Assembly (NCBI GenBank): GCA_005406025.1 | Contig: BGZK01001579.1 | Location: 1 to 64,000, forward strand | DNA length: 64,000 nucleotides | Direction of reading: 5' to 3' | Source: Eumeta japonica | Taxonomy: Eukaryota; Arthropoda; Insecta; Lepidoptera; Psychidae | Shown: positions 25,961-38,349 of the stretch, piece after piece | How the letters are laid out: the number at the start of each line of letters is the position of its first letter | How positions within the stretch are numbered: the first letter of the stretch is position 1 | Notes under the pieces: generated by a model | Databases searched by the model: none | What the model was told of the DNA's origin: nothing | What the model saw: only the letters and a program-made list of their open reading frames with translations | Position numbers and translations under genes: made by a program

Positions 25961-28900
25961 CTTTTATTTCTCACTCCAAATATTTTATCATCGCGTCCAC
26001 AACGTCCCCGTATCTGCAGCCCACGCGCCGATGTCATAAACTCTAACTAAAACACGGTAGTTAATAAAACGCGATGGTTAATAAAACACGTAGTTCCTGA
26101 AATACAGCACCGCTAACTTCATAGGAATGTGTCAATAAATAGATTTTTTTTACACGTTGGCGCCGCGTGTCGTAGAAAATGGGTATGGTCTCTTCCAAAT
26201 TGTGCCACTTCACACTGGATTAATTTATTACGTATTCCGTCTACCTACTCGTTTATAAATACAGATATTGTATGTAAATATAGTATAATTCTGTTTATAA
26301 ATATAGATACCTATATCACTGATTCGAACTAAATGTTATTCAGCTTTACGTTCTCTATAAGATAGTTATGAATTTTAATAATAAATTTTAGTATTGGATC
26401 TTCGTTTGTAATCTAACTGAATTGCTGCATATTTATTTTCACATTATATGTAATTATAAGAAAACCACATATAAGCGTTTGCTTTGTAACAGCAGTCAGA
26501 AGATGAAGAGTTAATAGTATATGAAAACCAGTGAGTGTGTTTTCTAAGACTTTTATTAGGATAACTTTCACAACTTCATTCGTAAAAATTACGTTAATAT
26601 TGTCAGTTTTAGTCTAGTCAACAATAGCCTTTTACGTCAAAACTTTTCGCATTTTCCTAAAAATATAGTTGAGGTGCCATTCAATAGAAATCCGACGTAG
26701 ATAGGTTTTGAAAAATGTGAAGATGCGCTCGCAAAAATTACAGAAGTTATAAACAATTAACTGAAAAAAAAATGGGTTTGGTTTTTTTGTTTATATCTCA
26801 AACCTAATTGAGATACTTTAAATTAAAAAAAAAGATTCAAAAAGAGGAGGAAATTTTCTAAAAAAAAAATTTCACTCTCGAAATGTAGGATCAATATTTA
26901 TAATTTTTACCGAGGGTTGAAAATACGTCCAAAAACTGGTACTCGAACACTTCCAACAAAAAATATTATTACATATTAAAATTTAAAATTTTAATTTAAA
27001 AATTTTAGGTACTCACAGGATAGATCAACGAACAATAATCGGCCAGCCAAAAATTTTTATCGCGATTTTTCAATAAGTTATGCATTAATTAATTAACAAC
27101 TACATGTAGCTTGAATATTAACATTGCAAGTGCGATAATTGTTAAACTACAAATCTCAGATTCTTTTTCTTTCGTGGAGCTATTCTGCAAAGGTTTCAGA
27201 ACAGCTTCCCGTCGCGAAGCGTTAAAAAGCATTAAAAAGTTGTTAATCTTCACACTGTTATTAACAATTTACGTCGGTGAAAAATTAAAAAGTTAGTTAG
27301 TGTTAGTATTTACTCTTTTTTTATCTAAAAAAAATGAAATTTAAAATAAATTCATTAAATATATATTTATTTTTTGCGTAAAAAAGCGAGACTTACTTAA
27401 ATTATCCTTAAAAACATGTCACCATTTATAATTGCAACACATGTATTATAAAATATTTCTCTGAACAAAATTTTATACCTACCCATTACTTAGGATGGTC
27501 CCCTAATAGGAATCAGTATTAAACAGGAGTTTTCTCCTGTTATCTCTACTCTAGTAATCTTATATCCCGGAGAGAAATCCGCATTACAACTATAGTTTTG
27601 CAATCATTTTACTGATCAGAAAAAGAGCAATGTTTACCCGTGTATAATACCATATATAATACCCATAATACTTCTGAATCACAAAAATAATATTACATCT
27701 TACCAAACGACAGATGATCAATCAATCTAATGTGACATCGGATGACATTCAAAAAGGTTCAAAATAGAGAGTTTTAAATTTCGTTCTCTTTACGATCTAG
27801 ACATCAAATGTCGTTATGAATACAAAAAAAAGTATTTTGTTTTTAATAAAGATAATTTATGGTACCACCAAAATGATACACGATATTTTGTTCTATACTG
27901 TCGTTAAAGTGCCAGTTTACAAGGGAATTAAATTATTTGGTAAGCACCGATATGAATTTTGAAGCGTCACAGAATGGATCAACTGCTTATACTGTTTTCA
28001 TACACGATACCTATAGAACTTACAGGCAGAAATCTGTTAATTAAAATTAACTTAATGTGCGGAGTTTAATGCTAATGTGTTGCGTTTAAGACGTTTCTTT
28101 GAGAGTTGTCAGACACAACATTTAGTTTGCTCGACATGGACATAAATATTTGATAGCATTAACAATTCCTAATTGGCCAATGCTAACTTTAATTCATAAA
28201 TTATAATTTTAAATATTGCCTAGTAATTGATCCTGCTTTTCTTTAAAAGGGCTGTTTTGTATTAATGAGCGGTAATATTAGTTTAAAATTTAAAATAAAT
28301 TCGACACGGACTGCCGGAAGCTACAGCACTTGTAGTGACTGACTGGTTTTGTACATAAGATGTTGGCCGCGAATTTTAAAAATGCGTATACTCGTTTGCA
28401 TCGCATAATCGAGTAGAGTCAAAGGTGAACTTAACTGACCCTCGTCATTTGAACCGATTTGAATTTTAGTTTGGATTTAGCAACAGGTAAACATGTTATC
28501 AACTTTCAAATAAAATTGTAAACGTAATATATTAGTTTCAATCCTATACATATAAGGAATACACTACCATTTTTGTCCCAATTTTTTGTTTGAGATAATT
28601 AAATTATTTAGATATCCAATTGGTATTTTAATAAAGATGACATAAACGATATTATTTTATTAAAATAATTATTGTGGAATGAAGTTGCAAATAAATAGAA
28701 AATAAAAAAATAGTTCACATTTTATCTGTTGCATTTCAAATTAATTTCATTTTAGTTATTTTATTTTTCGACTGATTTGTCGAAGTTCTTCGAAGTAAGT
28801 TCTTCGAAGGTAACAGTACGATATTTATTTTGGCAAATAAAAATTTAAGAGAAAATATATTATCAAATTTATTCTATGCAAATCGGCTTTTTAAAATCGT

Positions 28901-29555
28901 ATTTACGAGATTTGGAAAAAATTAGGTATTTTTCATTCCTTAAAAATTAAAATTCAAACCATTGACTATATTTTGAATAACAAAAACGAAAATTTTTTAA
29001 AACCTTTTTTCGAATAAAACACAAACTATGAAAACAATTTAATCACATTTTGTTCGCAAACAACTACGTTAAAGGCCACAAATTCTATTAAAATCGATGA
29101 TTTTAATAAAATAAGCCGGCCAAGAGCTGTTCTGTCTCTCACGAAGAAGGCACAAGTGAAAATAATCTATCATCAACATCTACAATTATCCCTAGATACC
29201 TTCTCACGTCACGACTATTTTATCTTTCCCGTGGGACTACCAAGACTTGGGGTTTTATTTTTAATTATATTTTAAACTATGAATGAAATTCTATAGTTCA
29301 TATCATTTCAAAAGTTTAGGTTCAGAAACGTCAGATATAAAGCGAGAAATGCTCGATGTTCATATATTTTAGTACATATTTTTAATATATTTAATACTTT
29401 AACCTTAAAATTACATATAATATACTTTTATATAACAAACCCATTATTTTTATGTGCTTCCCCAAAAACAGAGTTCGTTTATTTACATTATATATTCGTG
29501 ATTAGGTCGTCTAACTGTAGGTACTAAATTTCAACATTTTTCTTAAAGTGATTCG
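25961..29555. other. No gene seen
   Basis: About 3.6 kb of AT-rich, stop-filled DNA. I found no coding exon, no RNA gene and no repeat that I can match elsewhere in the window. Confidence 0.45.
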
Positions 29556-29640
29556 AAGAAAATAGGCTGTGACAGACGGACAGATAGACAGATACGAGCG
29601 ACCTTATATCCATTTTTTTTCATCGTGGTTACAGAATATA
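29556..29640 (+). repeat. Remnant of the 'gggttccg'-type repeat
   Basis: 'ctgtgacagacggacagata' and 'gacagatacgagcgacctta' followed by a T run is the usual lead-in to the 'gggttccg' 3' end, here decayed (tatatccattttttttc). Compare 20590-20695 and 33205-33265. Confidence 0.4.
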
Positions 29641-30984
29641 AAAAAACATATGCATATAAACCATAAACAAAAAAAAATCGTGTGCGTGTAACCTTTATAA
29701 GCGGTTGAAATAAAACTTATTTGACTTTTATGATAAATATCACCAAAAAGATTAATCATCAAATAAATATGTCGTTTTATAATTTAATTTCTTTGATAAT
29801 GCAGTTTTGTCTTTTCCGTACTTGTGAGAACTCTTGGACCTATTAATATATTTTTATAAATATAAATTGTACAAATATATGTACATAGAATTACATATAA
29901 AATTCAATGATAGTTAGTTACTCCAATTAACGACGAAGCACTTATGTATAATTGAAAAATCTGTGCTGCAATTTGAGACATCAATTGCCATAGCGTTTCG
30001 TCTACTTATAGTGAGAAATTAAAAAAATATATATTTTATTATTTATAACATGATATTGATTTTAACAAAGAAATTGTAAATTTTATTGTCCAGCTTTTTA
30101 ATTTGGTTTAGATTATTTTAGGTTTGGTCTGATTAGATTTTTAATTTTAGTACTTAAAACTTACATCTTATAGGCTGCGGGTCATCATCAGTAACGCTAA
30201 TTTTTGCGTTTATTTACCGATGAAGAGGTAAAATTTTCCTCCGAGTCAGTCATGTGAATTTTTAACAACACTTGTTTTACAATGTTTCAAAAGAATTTTT
30301 CTATTACACTTGTCCTTTATAAAATCTTCACATAATAATTATCAATTATAATAAGCACTGAGATCACAAAGATTAAGTCTCAACAAAATGTAGGGTCATG
30401 ATATTTAGGGCCAGTTCCACGTTATTCATATAAATAATGTTTAACTATACAGCAGTTGTATATCCGCAGTGTTACCAACACGTCATACAACTATATAATA
30501 TATTAGATTGATAATGAAGTGAATGTCACTTCCGTCCAAAAACTGCTACTTCCATTTGAAAAAGATCTGAGTTACTCTCAAGTTGCGGCTAGAGAAGTTT
30601 TACTTTAATAAAGCATTTTGAGTAGAAAATATGGTACTTACGTGATTCTTTAATATCCAAAATTAGACGACGTATGCGTATATTGGTACATTTTTGAACA
30701 CCCTGAAATCGAAAGTAGCAGAAAGTTTTAGAAGTGGCCTATAAACCTGAAAAGGCTGACCTTACAGGGCTTTGCGAATTTCTTATTTGTTATATTAATT
30801 ACATCACACCATCATATAAAATTTATCACCAAAATTCGACTTATGCACTTCGACAATCGATATAGTTTTAGATACGAATCTCTTCTATAAAGAAGGTATT
30901 GGGCCATAAATATATATATATAGCTTTTAGACTGATCCTGCGTATTGAGAACTTTACATGGTTCTTATCACTGAACAGCATCAG
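29641..30984. other. No gene seen
   Basis: AT-rich. No feature that I can support. Confidence 0.45.
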
Positions 30985-31140
30985 TGCTCTGTGGTTTTAG
31001 CGATTGCTCTACACAAAATTAGGGTTTCAACACGACAGGAGTCAGAAGAGCACTTGGTGGCACAGACCGTTAGAACTGGAACTTCTGGACTTCAGGCAAG
31101 CGTTCTAACCACTGAACCAGCGGTACTTCATTCATTAACC
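30985..31140 (-). repeat. tRNA-derived SINE
   Basis: On the minus strand 'CGCTGGTTCAGTGGTTAGAA' (about 31103-31122) is a strong box A, and 'AGAAGTTCCAGTTCTAAC' (31069-31086) is at box B position. Sequence beyond box B (CACCAAGTGCTCTTCTGACT) belongs to the SINE body. The tRNA-like part cannot fold into a full cloverleaf, so this is a SINE and not a tRNA gene. Confidence 0.55.
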
Positions 31141-32399
31141 TTTTTAAATCACGTGATCGGAAAAACCTCATTCTGTATTGTGTGTTTCATTCACAATCAT
31201 TGTAAAACATTCAAAACAACCTTCCCAAAATAGATCTTATTATTATTGTAAATTGTAAATATTTAAAACTTCAACGGTACAGACTAAAGCGGAAACTGAT
31301 TTTTATTTTCCCATCAACTAGAATTTCCCATTTCAATTTTCAGGCCAACTGAACGACGTAAGCCGTTTCATGAAAGTGCGCCTATACGGGCTCGTTCGTC
31401 TCGACGGCTGAATATCTAAAGCGCGATTAGAGGTGTAAACAAAACGAATTTAAATTTTTCTCTGCGCCCGCGCCGCTTGGCCGGTGAGCACTCAAAATAC
31501 TTTGAATTCTTTACGGTTCTGCAAATAGCGTGTTCTATTGTGATTTATATTGTTACGCGCTTATCACGAGTTTATATAGAATCACCTTTTTTTCCAGCTC
31601 ACACCTCTGAGGTGTTTCTATAAACAAGTTTAAATAAAGATTTAAGCAAGCGCGAATCGTTTTCAAACATCGAAGGCTTCGTATAAGGCTTGCATTTTTA
31701 TAAAGAGGTCAATGTAGGTAATTGTACGGCTTTTTATTTCTGTCATGCAATATTAAGACGACGCAGTGATAAGCTATTAGTACGACGTGGCAAAGTGCCC
31801 CGCAACCCGCGCACGCCGTGGTACTACTTACGAAAACACGCCGTGAGTTTACTTATTTATAACGGCCGTATGCGAAAACAATTTTGTAAATTATTCAAAA
31901 TCAAAATCAAAACTTGTATTAAATAAAAAAAATACGTCTAGCCTTTTGATATGTTTTTATAGATAGATGAATCTGTGTATAAAATTTTGGAGGCTCGAAT
32001 CGATTTCATTTGCATTTAAAATACAGATCTCTGTTTTAAAGGAACTATCTTTGGTATTTTTTCTCTGTTATAATAGTTAATAAATTGCGTAGCTGCAACT
32101 CACAAATTAAAGTCAATAACATGAAGAATTGAGTCAACATACATCATTTTCACGTTTTGATTTTTTTAACAAAAATTGAAATCTCAACCACAAACATTTC
32201 AAATTCGTCAGTTTAAAAAAAATATATAACCTTATTATTATTTAGTTATAGTTGAACTGGTATTTAATATCCAGAAAAATTTCAATCTAGAATAAAGATT
32301 GAATTAGGAAGTAACTTGGGCGACCTCAGCGTGTGTGTAACGCTTCAGGATCACGCGTTGTATTTCATCGTGAGATATATTTTTCTCACTGCATACATT
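31141..32399. other. No gene seen; GC-richer stretch 31330-31850
   Basis: The stretch 31330-31490 (ttcaggccaactgaacgacg, tgcgcccgcgccgcttggcc) and 31730-31870 are GC-richer than the flanks. Short frames are open but carry no motif. 'Possible untranslated or regulatory sequence' is as far as the data go. Confidence 0.4.
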
Positions 32400-32930
32400 C
32401 TAATAAAAAAAAACCGACCAACTGCGAATCGGTCTCGCTCACTGACAGTTCCGTACTACAACGTACTATATTTGTGATGAACACTTAAAATAAATTATTT
32501 TCATTTATTAATTTGCGAATTCTTAGCTCGGGCCCCAGTCATACTTGGCCGACTTTTATTTATTGCTCATTCCTTAAGCTTACACTATACTCACGTCTAA
32601 TTTGACGCTAGTATAAGTTACTACTTTTACGATAAGTATGCACTCACCCGCTTTGTGAGTGTCAGATTAAACAGGTCATTAAAACTAACCAAAACGAAGC
32701 GAACTATATATTTCTTATAGATTTTCTTGTAATTTATAAGCAAAGAACTGTTTTTTGTATTTTTATCAAAATTACACAAAACACGAATTGAGTATAAACG
32801 AAATTCACAAGCAGAGATGTTGAAGAAGGCATAAAATAAAAATGGATATATCCCTTAATCTTTGATTGTCCCGGTTTGAAGTCCTGGGCATCCTTAAAGC
32901 TCACGAGGGGTACCGTCAGACCTCCAATAT

Positions 32931-32968
<38 letters not shown>

Positions 32969-32989
32969 TGTTATGTGATGTGATGTATG

Positions 32990-33035
<46 letters not shown>

Positions 33036-33270
33036 GAAATCTTCATAATGGATACTTTCATTTGATATGTCGCATAATAATTAAACCCCCAAAAGTGACC
33101 CTCTTACTTAAAATTATTTTTTAAGTTATATGTCCGCATATGTACCGTCACTTAATAGGTGTAGATTCATAAATAACTATGTCCGAACTGATCCAATGGC
33201 GTCAGAGCAAATTGGCTATTACAGACCGACAGACAGACACGGAGTGATCCTATATGGGTGGCATTGGCAT
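32400..33270 (+). repeat. 'gggttccg'-type lepidopteran repeat with internal microsatellites
   Basis: Starts with 'aaaaccgaccaactgcgaat' and 'cggtctcgctcactgacagt', the typical head of this repeat (more usually 'ccggccaagtgcgagtcgg'). It ends with 'cagaccgacagacagacacg' and 'gagtgatcctatatgggtgg', the usual tail. In between are two (TA)n arrays and AT-rich filler. The length is unusual for the family, so the middle may hold extra insertions. Confidence 0.5.
32934..33033. repeat. Two (TA)n microsatellites
   Basis: (TA)n at 32934-32965 and 32990-33033, separated by 24 bp of GT-rich sequence (gcgtgttatgtgatgtgatg). They lie inside the lepidopteran repeat above. Confidence 0.9.
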
Positions 33271-33370
33271 TCATTTAAACGTATTAATTATAAAAAAACG
33301 TGTTTTAATTATTTGATTGTATGTGTTACCGTCGCAAATGACTGTGTTTTTTCCAAATATGATTATTAGA

Positions 33371-33376
33371 TTATTA

Positions 33377-33464
<88 letters not shown>

Positions 33465-33465
33465 A

Positions 33466-33498
<33 letters not shown>

Positions 33499-33535
33499 TA
33501 TTATTATTGTTATTATTATTATTATTATTATTATT
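33371..33535. repeat. Long (ATT)n microsatellite
   Basis: About 165 bp of almost pure ATT/TTA trinucleotide with a few interruptions (ttgtta, ttacaatta, atttatt). It directly abuts the inverted-repeat element at 33541. The Leu-rich frame across it is not a gene. Confidence 0.95.
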
Positions 33536-33540
33536 TTAAT

Positions 33541-33928
33541 ACTCTAAACTGAATTAGATTTTTCTAATTGATGGTAATAGTAGAACTACATCAATTAGTT
33601 TTTAGTTGAATCTGAGATTTACTAAGTTTGTAGGCGTTACTTTTCAATTAGTAATTTTTCACCAATTGAAAAGTAATATGGTCCAACTTCACTACTGAGT
33701 TAGTAGTTCTGAATTAGTAGTCACTTGACAATTAGTAAAATAATCACTTTTATAATAGTAGAATTATACTTTTTAATTAGTAGAAAATATACAATTTTAA
33801 TTTGTAATCATTTCTACTAATTGAAAGAGTGGATAACCACTTATTGCTGGTCGTATACTTTGGACATCTTAAAATAGTAGCTATTGACTATTAATTAGTG
33901 GTTTTCCACTAATTCAGTTTTAGAGAGT
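33541..33928. mobile_element. MITE-like element with terminal inverted repeats and an internal motif array
   Basis: The left end 'ACTCTAAACTGAATTAG' and the reverse complement of the right end 'ACTCTCTAAAACTGAATTAG' agree apart from small gaps, so this is a terminal inverted repeat element of about 390 bp. No ORF. The inside is filled with the word AATTAGT or its complement ACTAATT, often as CAATTAGTA: about ten copies on both strands. It also has a perfect 13-bp hairpin, TTACTTTTCAATT / AATTGAAAAGTAA, at about 33639-33675. I cannot define a target site duplication because the left side abuts a microsatellite. Class unknown. Confidence 0.6.
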
Positions 33929-34904
33929 AAAGTCACGCTTATTACCCAGAAGAGTAAATATAGAGCACTTCTTTCCACGTGGTACAATTTTTGCGCATCT
34001 CTCGTTTCATCCAAGCTTATCGATTTCGGGTGCTAAGTTTTGACTTTTCTTAAAACACGCCACCCATCTCATACGCATAAGATTGAATTAATGTGATGAA
34101 AACAATACTGCACAAAACTTAATTAATAGAATGCAAACGGCCGGATATTATTACAAGTGCAACAAACACCGATCTTTAAGTGTGGAGCCGGGAAATGAGC
34201 GGACCGACCTCGAGGGCGGGCTTTGTTTCATCTCCCATAACTCAATCAGCGCAAGAAGTTCTCAATTAAAAGCGAGCAGAAGGGGTGGAACGGAAAATTG
34301 TTCTTTATGCTGCCCTGATTTCAGTCCTAAATGCCTAGAGCTGTCCTCGGGATGTATACAAATAACGAGCGAACTGTAATATAGTTTAATTTCACTATTA
34401 TAATTCTTACTGTGAAAAATAAACTTTATTTAATTAAAGTCTTTTTAATACTACACTGTCTACTTTTCAATTTGTTTACCTGACCACGAGTCCAATTACA
34501 AATTTTTATATGTATTATTTTGTCGTCATTTCCGTATTGGACTAATGTAAAATTAGTGCAATACCCAATGCATTAATTTTACAAACTTATATTATTGCAA
34601 CACTATTGTAAATATTAAAATTAAGCATTTATTGAACTAATTTATTGTAACACTTCTCTGTGAATAGTCGCTGACGTTTTAACTTAATCGATGGTAATAG
34701 GTTCGATTCATATTCAAAACTTAAACAACTTCATTTTATTACTTTTTTTAAGTATCCTTTATTGATAAGGCAAATATTCTGATTTTACGCTCCTAAATTA
34801 GATTGTAATTACTTCCTCGGGAAATAAATACGAGAAAAACTTAGGACATTTGAAATTGAAAGTACTTACAATTTTTATCGCGAGTAAAATTCCACTTGAA
34901 AATA
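33929..34904. other. No gene seen; GC-richer patch 34130-34380
   Basis: 34130-34380 is GC-richer with an 82-codon ATG frame (34131-34379) that ends in a Cys-rich stretch (CSLCCPDFSPKC). I see no domain, splice context or homologous family, so it is left unannotated. The rest is AT-rich. Confidence 0.35.
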
Positions 34905-35400
34905 ACCTACGAGAAAATTTTTGGCGATGATTTTGTACGAATTCAGATATCTAGAAAATATCTTAATTCGTACAAAATCATCGAATCTAGAAGAATCGTT
35001 TGAAAGACTTCATGTAGCGTTCAAAGACCCTTCTAAAGCGACTTTTTACTGCTGGCTCAAGAAATTTAATCGCGGTCAAGTAGCAACCAAGCCGGAAAAA
35101 AACGAAGAAGTGGCTGGCTTTACGCAGCTTTTACATAAGAAATCGTTTTGACATGGAAGTATTTAATATGTGAGAATAAGTACACTATATAGAAATAGAT
35201 TGAACATATACTGCAGATTGGATAAGGAAACAGGGTAGTGACCTATGGTGTTATGACATGACCAGTGTTCACACCCGTAAAGCAGTTTTAATCGCTGGAA
35301 AAAGTACTGGCTGCATTTGAGGGAGCCTTGTCTGATGCGCCTGAAAAATGTCTTTTGAAAACTGTTTCAGACGTGTGAAACTTTATACCGATAGGGAGAT
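34905..35400 (+). mobile_element. Second mariner-type transposon, internally deleted relic
   Basis: 34927-35105 reads 'EFRYLENILIRTKSSNLEES' and 'ATFYCWLKKFNRG'. This is the N-terminal helix-turn-helix region of a mariner subfamily different from the one at 22.1-23.1 kb (typical 'SKATFYRWFKEFQRG'). After broken sequence, about 35310-35385 reads 'AAFEGALSDAPEK' then, shifted, 'NCFRRVKLY', which fits the C-terminal end of the same transposase type. The catalytic D,D34D core between them is missing, so it is an internal deletion derivative. Confidence 0.6.
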
Positions 35401-35891
35401 AACGTAATAAAAAAATAATTGTATGTTTCTTGTGAAGTCACAGAAATTTTCGAATTTCACACGTATATTGTAATATTTCTATACCGTTGTCTTCCGGGAG
35501 AATTAAAACAAAAAAGTAACTTTTGTCGTATCACTCCGGCCGCGATGTTTTGCTTAGAGATCGTTTGGACTGAAGTTGTTCTCAGAATAACTTCAATTGA
35601 TGTTAAGCTGCAGATGAAGTTTAAATTGAAACTGCAAATTTCGAAATAATGAGGCCTATCATGGAGACGTACTTATTAATTAAACTTTTTTAAACATTGT
35701 CGTGCTATTGAATAAAAGCCATAACAACAAAGTGTAACAAAATTGAAATAATAAAGTCATGTGCTCGGTTGCAAAAATAAATCGTTTTTTTCTTCCAAAA
35801 TTATAACATTTGTTCTCTTCCGCTTAAAGTACTAGACATCTGGTACAACAATCAAAGGACACACGACAGAACTTGTTAAGAAGTACTCAAT
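35401..35891. other. No gene seen
   Basis: AT-rich. The 76-codon frame at 35419-35649 lacks an ATG start and any known motif; I regard it as chance. Confidence 0.4.
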
Positions 35892-35954
35892 AGTGCATTT
35901 ATTTTTACAAAAAACCCTAAGGCAGTTAGGGTGTTTTGTAAAAATTAATGCAGT
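35892..35954. ncRNA. Long near-perfect hairpin, possible small-RNA precursor
   Basis: 35892-35920 and 35926-35954 pair at 26 of 29 positions around a 5-nt loop (ggcag), with three single mismatches at arm positions 2, 9 and 22. The size fits an arthropod pre-miRNA stem. The very short loop and the absence of a long flanking stem argue against a normal miRNA; a folded-back MITE remnant is an equal alternative. The hairpin is directly visible; a role as RNA is inference. Confidence 0.35.
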
Positions 35955-36547
35955 GAAGTGATAATAAAAATAATAATAAACGCATTGGAATGAAATAAAC
36001 TACAGTGGAATGGTAAAAATAGATAGAATTTGTAAGTTACAGGTTTCATTATAGCTAAATATAACTAGATTATTGTTTGATTGCTCATTAGACCCTTGCG
36101 ATGAACGATATAACAAAACAATATCATAGCTATTGGTGGTGTTCCGAGCGGTATTTCTAGGTCGTCATACAAACTGCGCTGCGGACCACCGAACATGCGG
36201 CGCTGGTTGGGCCAACTTTTTTTTTTTACTCCGCACGTCAAAGATATCATTGAGCGTATTTACGACTAGGAGCTTTCAGCTGTAACGGACCCGAGCTAAA
36301 TCGTAAATTCAAATAAAACTGACCTTGTAAAGGTCGAATTCTTACATCAAGGGTTCTGTGAAGAACCAACTATCGAGAACCAATTATTTTATTTCGTTGC
36401 TTTATTCGCAAACAGAAGTAATGCGAAGGATACCACTTTTTTCCTAGTTGAAGTACTTACATTTAATATACGAAAAAAAAATGAGAAATTTTAAAAAATA
36501 TTGTCCTCGACGTCAACTCAGTACTGGAAATAAAAGCAGGTACACGC
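35955..36547. other. No gene seen; part at 36100-36260 GC-richer
   Basis: 36100-36260 has a 61-codon minus-strand frame (contains 'RRMFGGPQRSLYDDLEIPLG') and GC-richer composition. It may be decayed mobile DNA, but I do not recognise it. Confidence 0.35.
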
Positions 36548-38320
36548 GTCAAATTCAAATTCAAAATATCTTTATTTCGTAGGTTATAATATAACATTTG
36601 AAATAAATCATAATATTTAAGGAATTTACAGTTGGTTACGAGTAATATTACAACTTATGTTTAATTACCACTCGTTCGTTAGTAAGGCCGTTATCCTTCA
36701 AAGGATAGAGGATAGTTCTTTTCAAACCAAAATTATATAGAAATACAATCGTACGTAAAAGTATTGCAAGAAAAACAAACCTGTAGAAAATCAAGCTCAT
36801 TTATCATCTAAATATTCAGAGATTGTATAATACCTTTTTGTACAAAGTGTTTGCTTAATAAACACTTTAAATTTGTAATAAGGGTAAATTTCGTATATCC
36901 ACAGGAATCTTATTGAACATGCGCACACAGAGCCCTCTAAATAAATTCGTGATCCTATGCAATAGACTAATATGTAAACACAATTTATTTTCATTTCTAG
37001 TACTTACATTATGTCTATCACTATTTTTATTAAAACTTTCTAAAATTTTTCTTACACATATTAAATTTTGGTAAATAAAATGTGATACCACAGTTGTAAT
37101 TCCAATCTCTTCAAACTTATTTTTAAGAGAAATACGAGGTCCCAGCCCGTAAATTGCGCAAATGCTCCGCTTTTGCAAAACGAAAATTTTGTGAACACCT
37201 GCAGCATGTCCCCAAAACAGGACGCAACATGATACCAAACTAAGGAAACAGCCAAAATAAACCAATCTTGCGATTTTGATATCGGTCAAATTTCTTATTT
37301 TTTTAATTGCAAATGCAGCAGGACTAAGCCTTTTCGCCAACTAAGGACCCTACTGAAGAACACCAAGGAACACACTAGTGTCTACAAGCTTTAATTCCTC
37401 GTTTCTTATTAAAATAGAACCAAATCCATTTTGTACATTCGGAAATGAGAATTTCATACATTTTGTTTTTTTCCTATTAAGAAATAAATTATTTAAACTA
37501 AACCATTTTTCAGATTTGGAGATTTTAATATTTAATAATAAAGAGGTATCATCTGTAAACTATATTATCTCATGAATATCCTTAACAAGGCTAGGTAAGT
37601 AATTAACATAAACTAAAAACAGAAACGGACCGAGGATCAATTGCTATGGCACCCCCATGCGGACTACGGATCCAGTCGATCTTATGTCATTGACGTCAAA
37701 CCTCTGAACCCTACTAATCAAATACGATACCAAAAGGTCTAGTACAGGGCCCGTAACTCTATAATGATGTAGCTTCCTGATCAGTTTTTCGTGATTTACA
37801 CTCAAACGTCTTGGAAAGATCACAAAACACTCCTATCGCACTCCTCGAAACTTTAAAATTTTTTTTAACAAAATTAACACTATCATCGATTATTAAACGA
37901 TCCCGTGTAAAACCGAGCTGTTTTTTGGATATTCAATTATTATTATAAAAACGTAGTATAAGTTGATTTAGGATTAAGTACCAAAATTTTTAATTAGTGA
38001 CGGCAGTACAGATATAGGTCTGTAGTTATTAAGGTTCGATTTAGTACCGCCTTTGAATATGGGAACAACTTTGCTTTCTTTTGTAAGATCAGGAAACTCG
38101 CCACCATTCAAGCATTTATTAAAGACAAACGCCAGACATGATGCAATACAATCAGTAATGGAGTTTACAATTTTAACTGACAGACCATGGAGATCAACTG
38201 TCTTTTTCATATCCAACGACTTAAATGCCTTAATAATGTCTAGCGACTTTGCATATTTAAATTCTTAGTTAACAGGCGCAATATTTTCCTTCATAAGGAT
38301 TTAGAAAGAGCGGGAGATGA
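36548..38320 (-). mobile_element. Jockey/CR1-like LINE, 5'-truncated and degraded
   Basis: Minus strand. The RT domain starts near 38300 ('SLDMKKTVDLHGLSVKIVN', 'SKVVPIFKGG', 'NNYRPISVLPSL'). After a broken stretch come 'RMGVP', 'LGPFLFLVYVNYLPSL', 'KDIHEII' and then 'FTDDTSLL' (about 37537-37562), the catalytic block with Ala changed to Thr. 'FLNRKKTKCMKF' and 'DTSVFLGV' follow. The C-terminal ORF (37340 down to 36867, 157 residues) has 'LSPAAFAIKKIRNLTDIKIA', 'RLVYFGCF', 'LFWGHAAGVHKIFVLQKRSI' and 'ICAIYGLGPRISLKNKFEEI'; a shifted frame ends 'YYTISEYLDDK' at 36797. The 3' end has AATAAA and a (TTTGAA)n-type tail (36550-36572). The endonuclease is absent. Homologous to the fragment at 8760-9150. 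Confidence 0.8.
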
Positions 38321-38349
38321 ATTGAGAGATTCGCTGTTTCATAATTAGA

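Noticed and set aside
32866..33048. Frame with Tyr-Ile repeats
   Set aside because: It is the translation of (TA)n arrays.
33317..33547. Leu/Ile-rich 76-codon frame
   Set aside because: It is the translation of the ATT microsatellite.
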